From contig JAACJM010000202.1 in NCBI GenBank assembly GCA_013368315.1, forward strand, positions 1 to 64,000: a stretch of DNA of 64,000 nt. Direction: 5' to 3'. Positions 24,540 to 37,519 of this stretch are shown here, one piece after another. This stretch comes from Tetrapyrgos nigripes (lineage: Eukaryota > Basidiomycota > Agaricomycetes > Agaricales > Campanellaceae). The notes below the pieces were generated by a model. It did not search any database. It was not told where the DNA came from and saw nothing but the letters and a program-made list of their open reading frames with translations. The stretch's first letter is position 1. Every line of letters starts with the position of its first letter. Position numbers and translations under genes: made by a program.

Positions 24540-25661
24540 ATGGCAGCCCCAGAATTCGCAGGAGGGTCCAAGAAGAAGACAAATCCCCTAGACTTCCTGA
24601 GGAAGGCCGAGATGTATATGAGGCAGATAAACATAGTCCCAAACGAAATGGGAGGCAGTGTCAGCCTGCTTTTCAAAGCGGGCAGCCGAGTTGACAAATG
24701 GTATGAAAATTTGGAGCAGGGAACAAAGGAAGACTGGAAGAAATTCCAAGCCGAATTCCTAAAGGAGTTCCCACCACCCGATATAGCTGAACCAATGGTC
24801 GCAGACCATGTGGACGAGCTACTGGCCATGTAGATCACGCTGAAGGAACTAGGAACGAGAGACGAAGACCAGCAATGGACTCACCAAAAGTTCGCACGTA
24901 GATTGATGGAGGTTGCGAAGGCCACTGAAATTGCAGACGGGTCATCAGACATCAGGGCAGTGCGGGAACATCTGCCAAAGGTACTCAGAAAGAAGGTTCC
25001 AAAGGAAAACAAAACCTGGAAGGACTTTACCGATGCGATCAAGAACGTGGATGCACAGGAGCTGAAGGATGCGAGAGAGGAGGAAGAGAGGCTGCAAAAG
25101 TTAGAGGAAGGACAGAAGAACATGCAGATTCCTCCTATGCCAGAAACACCTAGCAAACTGCTAGCGCGAGCGTTTGCCAACGCCCAGATCACAAGCCCAC
25201 CACCAACGCCAACTCGTGGAGCCAGGTGACCACCACATGCGAGCAACTTTACAGACGCTCAGAAAGCCACCCTGCAAACCAACATTAACAAATACGACCA
25301 ACAACCGAACACGGACGCTGGTATAGTAGAGTGGAAGAACGACATTGTCAAGTTCCATGACAAACATGGTAGCAACCCCGTCTTCAATGAGAACATGTCA
25401 TTCCCATACCAGCCGGGCACTCTCAAACCAGGGTCAGGTGAATGCTTCACTTGCGGCAAGAGATGGCATGGCAGAGGAGCAGATGGTACCCTAAACCCAT
25501 GCACATCAGAGTCCAAGATAAGGAAGGTGGAAGGCAACTTTAGGGCATTCGTACAAAGAGAGTTGGGACGAGTCAATGCAATTGGGGTGAATCTGGGCAG
25601 GGAGGAGGAAGATTTGTTTGTCGGGTTCAAGTTGGGAAAAGGGGAAGGGTCAGTGGAGTAA
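24540..25661 (+). pseudogene. Ty3-B gag pseudogene
   Basis: Gag of about 370 codons in one frame, starting MAAPEFAGGSKKK. A retrotransposon-gag domain (FKAGSRVDKWYENLEQG) is followed by a charged coiled-coil-like stretch (DAREEEERLQKLEEGQK) and a knuckle starting CFTCGKRWHGR with a distant Cys. Two in-frame stops interrupt it: TAG at 24831-24833 (codon position suggests Gln CAG) and TGA at 25227-25229 (suggests Arg CGA). A start at 24540 is plausible because it is the first Met of the conserved segment. It ends at TAA 25659-25661. Confidence 0.85.
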
Positions 25662-25684
25662 ACGGCGACCACGAGACCCGAACT

Positions 25685-28600
25685 ATGGACAATTTCATGG
25701 ATGTAAAACACGATGCTATATCAGAAAATGATATTATTGATGTGCACACCGTCGAAAGCGTTCTAAGCCGTACCTGTAAACCATTCAACACAACAGTTGA
25801 ATTGGTGGACAACGACAACAATGCAGTGCAAATACCGGCACTAGTTGACGACGGAGCAATGGTAGCATGCATGGACATTGAAGTATACCACAACCTGCAG
25901 AACCAGATACGAGGATGGGAAAAGTCAACGAAAGTTATGCGCATGGCAGACGGAAGATGCGTAAACTCAAAAGCGACGTGGAAAGGAAAAGTCAGAGTGA
26001 AGGGACTGGATGTAGAAGGATCATTTGAGGTGTTTGACAGCCAGGGAAGTTGGAGCCTATTGTTCGGGAAACCACTATTGAAGCAATTCAAAGCGACCCA
26101 TGAATATGACGGCGACACAATAAAAGTCAAAGTTGGAAGCAAATCGAGAACGATCTTCAACGACGGGCTGGGGAAAAAGATTACGCCAAGAAAAGTAATG
26201 ACAGTAATGATGGAGGAAATAGAGGATGAAGACGCGAAAAAGGAAAGAGAGCAAACGACGCTCCAAGGCGATCCCAGACAAACACCTGTATTGGAAGAGG
26301 TGGCAGATAAAGGAAGTGGAGGAAGAGATGTAATAGAGCAAACACCAGTTGGCAACGCGTGCAATGATATTGGGGTATCTGGTAACACAGATATCCTGAG
26401 GGACAGGGAAGTGGATCAGAAAACTCTCAACGAGAAGGAAATGATACCCACTCACAATAATCCACAGACTGAACCAAAAAGAGATACAACATACTCATAC
26501 GTCTTCGAAACACCTCGGGAGCAGAAGACACGACAAAGAAAAGAGTTGTTGGAAAGAATTAGAAGACGAGGCCAGGAAGAAAGGGAGAAACAACAAAGGA
26601 AGAACATCAGGTGCAGTAGGAGCCTAGGAGGGGCCATATACAGGTGGGGAAAAAGCAGAAGACCAAGAGAAAGTATGAGGAAGGAGATTAGTCACCTAAA
26701 GCAGTTGCAAAAGCGTGCAAACTCACTGGGGGGAAGTAACGCACCCCCCTTGAGGGAGTCTCCAAAGCCACGAATATCTCCGACGTGAACGTTGCTGACA
26801 ACGTCGATTCCACAGATGACATGGTTTGCTTGGTAGAGCCAAACGAACCCATGGACCAGTCACCAGGTGTTGATGTTATACCAGACGCTCTGGATGTTGA
26901 CTCAGCATCAGGGAATATATTCACAAGGAACAATGGCGAAGAAGGCGCATTTGGACGAGAGAGGGTACAAGAGATATTGAAGCTTGTCAGGATTGGGGAC
27001 AACCTCTCGCTAGAGGAACGACACAAAGTGGAAGCATTATTAACAGAGTATGCAGACTGTTTCGCATTGTCAGTCAGCGAAGTACGGGCAGTAGACGGCG
27101 CAATTCACACCCTGAAACTACCGGAGGGCGTGAAAATGGGGACCAAAGTACGCCAAAAGCGTCTAACTCCACCCCAAAAGGAGTTCTTACATGGGAAGCT
27201 GGATGAATTACTTGCCGCTGGAATCATAGAACACGTACAACCAGATCAAGTCAAATGCGTATCTCCAACAACACTTGCGAAAAAAGCACACGAACGGGGA
27301 GGACTATCATTGGAGGAACTACAATATCGCATAAATGAACAGTGTGTAGCAGCCGGACTACCTTCCCAGTTCCAAGAATTACCACCTCACAATACACCAA
27401 CAGAAGCCCCAGTACCACCCCAAGATCCCACAAAACCACAGAAGTGGAGAGTCTGCCAAAACTTCGCAGAAGTCAACAAGTATATGGAGATAGCGCCAAT
27501 GCCCCAAGGAGACCTACGTACCAAACAGCAAGCGCTCAGCGGTCACAAGTACCTTTCCTTCTTCGACTTTGCTTCAGGGTTCTACGCTGTTGAAGTAGAC
27601 CCAGAGTCCAGACCATACACAGCATTCTATGTTGAAGGACGAGGATACTTCTGGTACGTAAGAATGCCATTTGGCCTAACGGGCGCACCATCCACGTTTG
27701 CAGCACTCACGGCAGACAACTTGCACGATCTGCTAAGAGACAGCACAATTGAGCTCTTCGTTGATGATGGCGGATCTTCAGCAGATGACTTTGACGAGAT
27801 GATGGGGAAGTTGAGGAGGATATTCAATCAGGTCAGAAGCAGGAAATTGTCATTATCCGCAGCCAAATCCGAATTCTTCGTATCCGAGGGTATATTCGCT
27901 GGTGCCAAAGTCAGCGCGACGGGAGTCACAGCAGACCCGGCAAAGTTGACAGCCATAGTCAACTGGCCAATACCAGATGACGCGTTACACTTGGCCTCAT
28001 TCCTGGGACTAACGGGACATTTCTGAGACCTAGTCAAAGACTATGCGATTATAGAAGGACTGCTGAGGGAGCTAGTAAAGGAGGTCGATGTACCCAAAGG
28101 CATGGGTAAAAGCACATGGAGGACGACAATGGCGGCACATAAGCTGAAGGACAGATGGGGAGAGAAAGAAACGAAGTCATTCTTGCAGTTAAAGGCAGCA
28201 CTCACCTCGGAACCAGTCCTAAAGGCACCTCAATTGGATGGGTCCAACTTCATAGTGACGTCGGATGGGTGCAAAGAAGGGTTTGCAGCAGTGTTAGCCC
28301 AAACAATGAAGGTGACGAAAGCAGATGGAACCATGACGGAAAAACAATTCCCCATCGCCTTCACATCAAAACGAATGTCAACGTCTGAACGGAAATACAA
28401 ACCGTTCTTACTAGAGTTTGCCGCACTGAAGTTCAGCCTTGACAAGTTCTCTGACGTCATTTGGGGATTCCCGGTAGAGATTGAAACCGACTGCCAAGCG
28501 TTACGAGACGTCCTAAGTAACAAAGACCTCAACGCAGCACACACAAGGTGGCGAGACGGAATAATGTCGTACTGCATCGTAGATGTATGACACATTCCAG

Positions 28601-30535
28601 GGAGGCTGAATGTAGTCGCAGACGGATTGAGCCGAAAGTGGGAAGGGAAGCTGAGAGAGGAAGGGGATGGTAGCGAATGGACGGTGTCGGAGGACTGGGA
28701 AATCAGTAGAGGTCTAGTCAATGATATATGTCAGGTGCAGGAGGAAATGGGGAAGTATACTGACCTGAAGGAACGGTTCAAGGCGGAGAAGATGTTTGTG
28801 GAGGTGATCGAGGCATTGGAAGGACTGCAGTCGAGTGGGTCATATGACCGACGCAGAAGAGCCAAGCACCGAGCACAGGGGTATATGATTGACGAGGAGA
28901 AGAGGAAGTTATGGAAAGTGGGAGATCCGAAAAACTTCCGAGCAAGGGGAAAGCTAGAGTGCGTCACATGGAAGGAAGCGGTAATACTGGCAAAGGAACT
29001 CACGAGAAGGGAGGACATTTTGGCCGAGATATGGTGAAGATCACATTGATGGACAGAGTCTGGTGCCCCGGAATGGACAGAGCAATCATGGAAGGGATAC
29101 AAGGTTGCGGACAATGCGCGAATTTCGGAGCAACACACCTGAACGCGTTGCTAGAACTAATCACGCGACGACATCCATTCGAGTTGCTGGCGGGAGATTA
29201 TTTATCCATGTCGAAAGGGAAGGGCGGATACAACCAACTAGGAGTGTATATCGACGCATACTCGCAACACGTATGGGCCTTCAAGTTCAAAAAGAAGGGG
29301 TCAGCAAAAACTACACTGGAAAGTTTGCGAGACCTATGTCACCTATACATGCCTCCTGAAACGTTCATGACAGATAATGGATCCCACTTTAAAAACCACG
29401 AAGTCGCCAAATTCTGCCAGGAACACGGAATAACACAACGATTTATGCCAGTGTACTCGGTGTGGGTCAATGGGTTAGTTGAAGGCACCAACAAGCTCTT
29501 GCTCCACATTACGAGGCCCTTTAGGCCGAGTTAACTTATGTCGACCCCCCAATTGAGTATCAAACTTTCTCATGGGTTCTAACTTTTACATGCCACCTCA
29601 GCGCTCCGAAGTGCCTGAACACTGCCATTTCAGCTGACGCTCAACTGACACATCATTCCTGCCTTCCCTCCATCGCTGTCGATGCACCAGGTTCAGACGC
29701 GTTTACCTTCCCTCAACAGCCATCAAAAGTCATCAAGAGCCGCTCTCTGAGACTCTGAATCACTATGGATACCTCTAATCCAAGGTCATTTAAAGGCACT
29801 GTTACATTAAAATGATACAGTATTGGGCTCTATCTAATTAAAAGAATTTTTTACTGCATACGAAACCGTTTTACTTAAACAGGCCTCGTAATTTGCCATG
29901 CGAAGCAGTGGCACCTTTCCCCAGTCCTAAAGAGGTTAGTGGCCCCAGACATCAGCGTCGAATCTGAACACTTCAAAAACATGTCATGGACATCATTACC
30001 CAAGCACTGGCCAGAGTTCCTGGAGGAAGCGGTTAACACCCTTAACAACAGAACACTACCAGCACTCCAATACTCACCTAAAGAACTGCTATTCGGAATT
30101 GCCGTGAATACACCAAAAACGCCAATAGAAGTTGCGACAACGGAAATAACCCAAAAAGACATCGAGGTGCAGGCAGCTTACGTTGACCAACAAAGAACTG
30201 ACGGATACAAAACTACGGTTAGACACGCGTTGAAGAGGAAAGCGGCATTCGACAGAGCAGTGTTAAAACAAACAAAAAAAGAAGTGATATTCAAAGCAGG
30301 GGATCTAGTACAAGTGAAACGAGGCGACTTATTCAACACTTTCAAAACGGAACGCAAACTAGCATCCATGTGGTCAGCACCACACAAAGTGATAGGGCGT
30401 AACGTCAATTCGTATAGGCTGGAAACGATGGCAGGAGTACGGTTGGAAGGGGAAGTGCATGCTAGAAGATTGAGGTTGTTTGCGGGGGTAGTGGAGAAGG
30501 AAGATGACGAATGGGTAGACATAGAGGAAGAGTAA
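25685..30535 (+). pseudogene. Ty3-B pol pseudogene (protease, RT, RNase H, integrase)
   Basis: Protease is near 25840 (IPALVDDGAMVACMD; DDG instead of the usual DSG or DTG), then a charged linker. RT spans about 27050-28010 with MPFGLTGAPSTFA and the catalytic FVDDG (about 27760). RNase H begins TSDGCKEGFAAVLAQ (about 28260) and ends VADGLSRKWEG. Integrase has HEKGGHFGRD plus CGQCAN (about 28990-29120), LLAGDYLS, FMTDNGSHFKN and NGLVEGTNK. After the inserted repeat it resumes at about 29927 (LKRLVAPDIS) and ends at 30533-30535. Breaks: frame change at 26785, TGA at 28024-28026 (HF-Arg-DLV expected), TGA at 28588-28590 (V-Arg-HIPG expected), a frameshift near 29000, and the insertion at 29509. 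Confidence 0.9.
29509..29926. mobile_element. Short non-autonomous element, copy B, inside Ty3-B integrase
   Basis: About 418 bp, begins TTACGAGGCCCTTTAGGCCG and ends GGCCTCGTAATTTGCC, hairpin GCCATGCGAAGCAGTGGC, CCCCAGTC. It splits the integrase frame between NKLLLH and LKRLVAPD. Non-coding. Ends match copies A and C. Confidence 0.75.
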
Positions 30536-30702
30536 AGGGGAGGTGAGATGACTGAGCAGTTTAGAGCAAATTGGAGCAGAGCGACGAGGACGTCGCTATC
30601 TTTTTTAATGGGGGCACATGGAGTAGGGGTACATGCCAGGCTTAGTCATTGTTTGGCTTTGTTTGGCATTAGCTTTAGCTACATAGGACACTTGTACACG
30701 GG

Positions 30703-33700
30703 TAGTGATGTGCGGGCCAGGGCCTAAAGCCTGAAGCCCGCCCAAGCCTGGCCAAGCCCAAGCCCGACAGAGGGCCTACAGGGCCTGAGGGCCGGGCTTA
30801 CGAATGTAGCAAGCCCGAAGCCCACGGCCGGCCTTGGGCCTTTGCCATTTCTACATGCCACGTCATCGCGAATTTTTAGAGTTTTAGACTTCGAAACTAC
30901 TGCTTGTATCTTGTCTCACTCAGCAGCGGCCGTCAGTGTTCGTATCTGGTTCGTATCGTTCTTTCCTCGCTCTTACCGAGAGCAAAGTATATGAGGAGTG
31001 TTCGTGTCAATGGCTGTCCATGGTTGAGCAAGCAACCACTTCCACATGGTGGCGCAGGTTTCTCTATAGGCTGAGCATTTTTCTGCGGTTGAGCTAGTGC
31101 ATATTTCGTCGTTTTCTCCTTTTCGACTAGTCTATCCATCTTATTGTACACTTGGCCTTATAAATCCGTAAAAAAAAAAAAATCGAAAGCTTTGTTACTC
31201 CCCCTCTCGAGATGGCAAATACTTTGGGAACTGTGCAGCAAGATGCCAATCCTGGCAGACGCCCTCGTGTTGCCACTTCGAAAGTCACTGATCCCAATAA
31301 CATCGGAGAGATACAGCTCTCATCTCACCAGCAAGCGCGAGCGCATGCCAAAGCCTCGGAGAACACTGCCAGTAATGCTGTAGCTGGTGAACATGGTATG
31401 TGGTTGAAGCCTTCTGATTGATAATTCTTCACTCGTCTTACGATTGTCTCAGTTACCACAAAGAACACTGAATCTACGCATGCGTCAAAGCGAAAGCCTA
31501 CAGGTGATGCAAATGGAAATCAGCAACACAAAAGTATGTATTCTGAAATTATTGCCTGCTATATTTTACTCATATACGAATTCTCTTATGAACAGAGAAG
31601 CGACGTTCCAAGAAGACCGGAAATGAAAGTGCTGCTGAAGATACTGCCAAAAACACCGCACCTGAACTGATGGTTGACCTTGCCATGTCATCCAGCGAGT
31701 CTGAGGTTGACGATAAAGCGAAGCTTTCTGTCACTCGTGACATCGATCATTTCTTCCGAATAGTCTCGCTACCTGGCGGAAAGAAGAAGAAAGAATGCGT
31801 ACTTTGCAGGTGAGATATGTATGCTTAGTTGTTGATTGAGATACTGACAAGGGCTGTTTTCTACCAGAAAGCGGTACGTTGTCAATACATCTACGTGTCG
31901 GCGTCATATGCAGAGTGATCATGGGGTATGTTTGTGATTTTCCTAAATTTCTTTTTTACTGACAATCCCATAGGGCAAGTATCGGAAATGGGCTCGAGAG
32001 AATAATTTCATCTCCATGCTGCCTGAAGACAGCCAAGCCCGATGTCAAGAGAAGCAAGATCCAGCTCAGAGCTCAATAGAGGGGCATGTGCGGCCTTTAC
32101 CCCCTCGAGAAAATGTTGTACCCTATTCCGATGCCCTTTTCCTTGAAGCTGCGATTGAATGGCTTGCGGAGACCAACCAGGTAGGTCCATCTAGTACTAC
32201 TCCACCTTTGGTATGTTACTAATGTACATTTGCAGCCTATCAACGCCATTCATCACCCGAAATTCCAGAACATGATTGATATTGCTGCGCAGGCCACAAA
32301 TGGCGTAAAAATCCCTGGTCGCAAAGCAACTCGTCGAGCAATCATTGATCTATTTAAGAAGAATATCAGTGCACTCCGACAAAGACTTCTAGTTAGTATT
32401 ATCACTTCTGTTTTGATTATTTTGAACTCAATTTCTCTGTCCATTCTCTCTAGTCCGACGCAGTTCAAGGTACCATTAGCATCACTTGCGATGCCTGGCA
32501 GGCAGGAAATGGTGATGCATATTTTGCGGTAACGGGGCACTGGATAGAGGAGAAGGCCCCTGGCGAGTGGAAACTTGAAGGCGCGCTGCTTGGGTTTACA
32601 CAGATGAATTCAGCACACAGTGGTCTTGCCCTTGGCCGGGCTCTTTTCAAGATACTACGTTGTTTCAAAATTGTCAACAAGGTATTGTGTTACTTCTCCC
32701 ACTTCTCATTCACATCAGATTCATTTGCCTTGATCAGCTTGGTTGGGTGACTTGCGACAACGCCTCCAATAATGGAACAATGCTCGAAACCCTTGGGCGA
32801 CTGGTGAACGCGCATAGTTCTCGTCGTGGAATGAAGAAATGGGATCATGTCAACCGGCACATTCAGTAAAACCCTGTCTGCCGTTGATCTTCATGACAGC
32901 TCACAACTTTTCATTAGATGCTTGGCTCATATCATTAACCTTGCGACACAGGCCCTTATTTCCACTCACTCAAAGGCAAAACACTATGATCCAGAATCTC
33001 CAGAGTCTCATGAGCCTGATCTCGAAGCTGTGGAACGTGATGTCCTCGGACTGGTTAGAGCCATTGTTGTAAAGGTAACTATCACTTTTGTCTGTGCTGT
33101 ATACTTTCTCATTGACAAGATGCATTCAGGTTCGTTCTTCAGCAAAGCGCAAGCAGGCATTTCTGGATTTGCAGTTGCGAACCACCAACAAGGCTTTGCA
33201 ACTTCTCATTGATATGGTGGTGCGTTGGTCCTCAACATATACAATGCTTCATCGAGCAGAGAAACTCAGAAAGGTGATTACAACATACTCTTATTACTTT
33301 ACTTATGTGCTCATGACTGACTATGTTTATAGTTCGTTGATGTCTTCCTCTATGAGCTTTCGCGTGAGGAGAAAGATGTTACCAAACGCCGCAAAATTGA
33401 TGGGTTGGCCCTCAGTAATGATGAATGGATCCAGGTTAATACACTGATCGACCTCCTCACTGTAAGTTACACCACACTTTTTGGGCTGCGAGTATCATCC
33501 TCTGAACTTTAATGATTTTTCAATAGCATGCCGATAGTGCTCAGCAAGCCTTTTCCTCTGAACACGAACCCACTCTGCACAATGCAATTCCTGCACTGGA
33601 AAGGCTTCACATAGCATGGGAGAAACGCAAGAGCAAAACAAAATACACAAAGTTTACTGATGCACTAAATGCCGGTGTCGACAAGCTTGGGAATTACTAC

Positions 33701-34783
33701 AACAAGACGTCTGATTCTGATGCCTATGTTTTCTCAATGTGTGAGTCTTTCAAACCTTCTATTCTTCCTCAAATATGATAAGCTCACCAACTTTACAGTA
33801 CTGAATCCCAATGAGAAGATGGGATATTTCAAAGCAAACTGGGATGAGGATGAATGTAAGGAGGTTTTAGCTTTCACCGAGCAAATTGTAAGTTTTGCCT
33901 TCTTGATTTGATCATATTTTCATGTTTTTTAGTTTAAGGAACGCTACGAGGAACTGAATGGCAAATCTGCACTATCTCAGAGGCGAAGTCTTGCCAAATC
34001 AGATAGTACATTGCTGAGAGAACTGTCTGATGATGAAGACGATGAGTCCACAACTCAAGGATCTGTTCGGAATTCTGCTACTACTCCAGAGCCCTGGCGC
34101 AGCGAGTTCAACTTATACTTAAGTGCAATAGATGTTGTTCCAACAGGCATGTCTATTGTCAAGTGGTGGGGGGTAAGTTGTATATTCCGTTCGATTTTTT
34201 TGCTTTCAGACTGACTTTCTCAACAGTCATGAACATCAACATATCCAACTTGGAGTTCTCTTGCTCGTGATTATCTCGCCATCATGGGTTCATCAGTCTC
34301 AAGTGAGCGAGCATTCTCTGGTGGTGGTATAGTAATCAGCAAACGCCGGAATCGCCTTAAGAGTGATGTCGTTGAAGCACTTCAATTCCTCAAGTGTGTC
34401 ATCAAGCGAAATTTGATATTCCGAGAGCATGCGTCTTCAAAAACTGAGTACGCTTCAGAGGGACAAGATGTAGCAGAAGAATTAGAGTTTATTGAGGAGC
34501 ACCAGGAGTTTCTAAAAGACAGTACTTATGATGAGATTTGGCAGCCGGATGACAGTCAGGACGATGAGGAATGGGAGGATGTAGTGTACTAGTGTTATAG
34601 ATAAATCTAATATGCGCTCACAGTCCTTGTTTGTCAGTAAAGCCCTGGGCTTAGCCCAAGCCTGGCCCAGGCCCGCATCGGGCTTGGGCCTAGGGCCAGG
34701 CTTTGGATTTTGCAAGGCCCGAGCCCTTAAAAACCAGGCCCTGGCCCAGGGCTTCAGGCCCGGCCCTGGCCCGCACATCACTA
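30703..34783 (+). mobile_element. hAT-2: near-identical inverted copy of hAT-1
   Basis: 4,081 bp, TIRs beginning TAGTGATGTGCGGGCC, flanked by the 8-bp target duplication TACACGGG (30695-30702, 34784-34791) inside the 3' LTR of Ty3-B. Differs from hAT-1 by a 26-bp repeat-length change in the right sub-terminal region (CCCAGGGCTTCAGGCCCGG) and very few substitutions. It lies opposite in direction to hAT-1, so the pair forms 4-kb inverted repeats with 8.8 kb between. Confidence 0.95.
31212..34592 (+). pseudogene. hAT-2 transposase with a premature stop
   Basis: Same 15-exon structure as hAT-1: 31212-31395, 31453-31533, 31596-31809, 31868-31925, 31974-32180, 32236-32391, 32454-32681, 32738-32865, 32918-33074, 33130-33273, 33333-33461, 33527-33740, 33799-33887, 33933-34172, 34227-34592 (2,595 nt). 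The second codon of the last exon is TGA (34230-34232) where hAT-1 has CGA, a C-to-T change at CpG. This removes the whole C-terminal dimerisation block (SSERAFSGGG onward), which hAT transposases need. The copy could still be mobilised by hAT-1. One further difference seen is the synonymous CCG/CCA near 34553. Confidence 0.88.
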
Positions 34784-34849
34784 TACACGGGTAGCGTGGC
34801 AACACAACATCATTCCAAGCCACATCTATCTCTAGTTGACACTACTCCA

Positions 34850-37519
34850 CCAGCTACATATCATAAAGGAGGATTTTGGCCAGGGATTACTGATGGTACG
34901 TTGGCTTTTACTTTCCTTTCTCGCGCCGTATTTTCTCAAATTTCATTTCGTTTCGATCCGATATAAACTCGTATTAACCCCTTCTTTTTCTTACTTACTT
35001 CTTTAGCTTTTCGTCCAGAAAAACGCTCTCTCTCTGCACTCGTTAGCTCTCCACATCCAGTCCACGTCTCTTTGCATTCGTTTATTCCCTTGCTCCAAGG
35101 TAAAAATTTGGTGAGATGGAAGATTTGAGGGTGACTATGATGCTGAGGTGGATCGCCTTCTATGCCTTCAATTCAACTTGTGATGCTTGAACAGAGTTTG
35201 GATAAGAAGTCGGGGACAGGAAAGGGTGGGAATTTGATGGGAATGAGGAGATGGTTGAGTTGTGGTTGATGTTGATGACGACGACGATGATGTCGAAGCG
35301 AAGATTTTGGGAGCGAAGAGGTTACAAAAAAGATGGACGAAGCCACACTTATGTAGACCTATATACAGAAAGAAATGGTCAAATTCTTCCATACACGCCA
35401 ACTCATAAATACCCCGCGAGGACGTGCACACCAAAAGTCCATCGCAAACCAACTAAGAGAGCACCTTGGATCAGAAAAAGCAATGGTGTTGAAGAGAGGG
35501 AGTTAAGTTGAAGGATCAGGGACAGTTCTCAGCCGCCAGTACAAGATGGGTTTTGACATGGGTGCTGGGGTAAGTTTGAGTGCGACGAGAAGGGTATCAT
35601 CATTATCTTGTTAATGTTCGTCGATTTTCCTGGGTCTGGATGCGGATCAATAGGAATGGAAGTGGAACTGGTGGTATGAGTGAGGATCTGGGCTGGTATG
35701 ATAAAGTAAGTCTATTTTATTTCCTTTTTCTTTTTCCCTTCGCACTATCAACTTTTTGTCTTCTCTTTCTTTGCTTCCTCCGAGTTGTTACTTTTCTCGT
35801 TCTTCTTCATTTTACCATCAGATATTTCTTTCTCCGATCTATTGGCTACAATAAAAACTCATACACTCCTTTCCCCCTCACCTCTTTCCCCCTTTGCTCT
35901 CTTCCTTTGTCCAAATGCGTCGCCTAATTACCTACAGATGTACGCTCCCTATGTCCCCATCTGGCAATGCGCACAATTTAATTCATTTGCTGGTGCTCAC
36001 GTCGCTGGACGTCTTCGCCCCGCTCCCGTATCTTCCACTTCAGAGCGGCAACCCTTCCATCTCCCTCGTCCGAAAATAGAACTTCATCGAAAAAAGAGGA
36101 CTTCAGATTCAATTATGATGCCGATGGGGGCAAGGCGAGCCTGGCCTTTTCACGTCTACTTTGGCTATTGCGGCTTCAGGGGCAGAGACGGGGCACAGTC
36201 TTGTTAGGCATGATTTTGATCACGATGAAGATCAGGATAAATACGATGGCTTTTTGTGAGAGAAAACCCGGACTGCCGGTGATTGAAAATATATGCTTGA
36301 CCTATTTGTCTTCGTCGTTTTCGGTATTTTGGCACAGCGTACACCTCACTCAATCACTCACATGGGCTCAAACTCAGCCTGGAAGCTATTCCCAGCATAG
36401 AGTGTGGCAGTGGGGCTAAAGACGATGGATGGATGTGGCGGTGACGGAGGTGATTTTGATCTTAATTTTTAAATATTCTGTTGCGTATGCCCTTCTCATG
36501 CGATGCCAGAATTGATTGAGGAAGCGTCATCATCATGGAATCTGGAAGGGGAAGAGTATTTTGACAAAAAACTGGTTGACTGGTGCCTGCCAAGATTTGG
36601 CGGGCGCCAGTGGAAACCAGTCACCATTCGTTAAGCAACCAGCCAAGTCCAAAATCCACCAGTAAAAATCTTAAATGGCAACACGCACAACCTCTGCTAG
36701 CTTCTGTCCCTCTGTTTTACGGTAAAATAACTTCATTTCTATGTAAGATAATCTACCTACTAGGAATATTGGTGAAGGTACGAGGGGGCCGAGATGTGAT
36801 CAGGCATTTTTGGCAGAACCAGTCCGCCAAATATTTATCAAAATACTGATGCGAGAACAAGAGGGTGAACAGGAGAAACAGAATATGCAGAAACGGTCAC
36901 CAATGACTCCAAAACGCATTCCTTTTCCCTTTCCTGCCGACACATGAAATCACGCAAATACGAACGCACAAATAAACCCTCTCCCACACCCTCACGAAAG
37001 AAATCAGCCATCAAGAAAGACTTCTTCAAAACCCTCTTCAAACCAACAGAACGAACACCTTGGATGAGGGGAAGAGATGGGTTTGGGAGTGGGAACACTG
37101 GGAAGATGGTAATGAAAGAAAGAGATGGTGGTGGGGATGGAAGTGGTGGTAGTGGATATAAATGTGGCTTGGAGCCAGGTATGATTAGGTATATTCTTTT
37201 TGTTTGCTTTCTTTCAATTCTTCGTTGCGTTGTCATATGTTTTTTTCTTATTCTTTTCCTTTCTTTTTCCTTTGTATTGTTCTCAATCTTTTCCCCCCCA
37301 ATCTATTTGTGTTGACAAGAACTTACGCTAATCAAACTCTCTCTTCTTCCCCCCTCACCTCTTCCCCCCTTTTTGCTCTTCTTTCGTCAAAATGCATTAT
37401 GCGTCACTACAAATGTACCCCCACCTGGCAATGCACCGGCACCCACATCGCTGGATGCCTTCACCTCATTCCTGTATCGTCTATTTCAGCAACCTAGCCT
37501 TCTCTCTTGTCTCAAAATC
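34850..37519. repeat. Degenerate tandem paralogous segments
   Basis: Segments at about 35400-36420 and 37000-37520 onward are diverged copies of each other (GGCAATGCGC/GGCAATGCAC near 35960 and 37420; CATCGAAAA near 36085 and 37528; KPTxRxPWxR coded near 35450 and 37040). Several short frames with possible introns exist, but none is conserved end to end. They may be fragments of an old gene family. A stretch similar to the ankyrin gene 3' flank sits at 36090-36410. Confidence 0.45.

Larger units (their letters stand above)
23935..34849 (+). mobile_element. Ty3-B: Ty3/Gypsy-like LTR retrotransposon, defective and nested with two other elements
   Basis: Short 142-bp LTRs begin TGGAGTAGGGG and end CTACTCCA, flanked by the 4-bp direct repeat CCAG (23931-23934, 34850-34853). 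Internal order on the plus strand: tRNA-type PBS, gag with a zinc knuckle, protease, RT, RNase H, integrase. A short element (29509-29926) cuts the integrase and hAT-2 (30703-34783) cuts the right LTR. The LTRs differ by only 2 positions, yet gag and pol are riddled with stops and frameshifts. RT and protease motifs (FVDDG, DDGAM) differ from the chromoviruses in the window, so it belongs to a different Ty3 lineage. Confidence 0.9.
30619..34849 (+). repeat. 3' LTR of Ty3-B, split by hAT-2
   Basis: LTR sequence lies at 30619-30702 and resumes after the hAT-2 target duplication at 34792-34849. Compared with the 5' LTR I see two differences: a G/C transversion and one G/A at a CpG. Confidence 0.9.
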
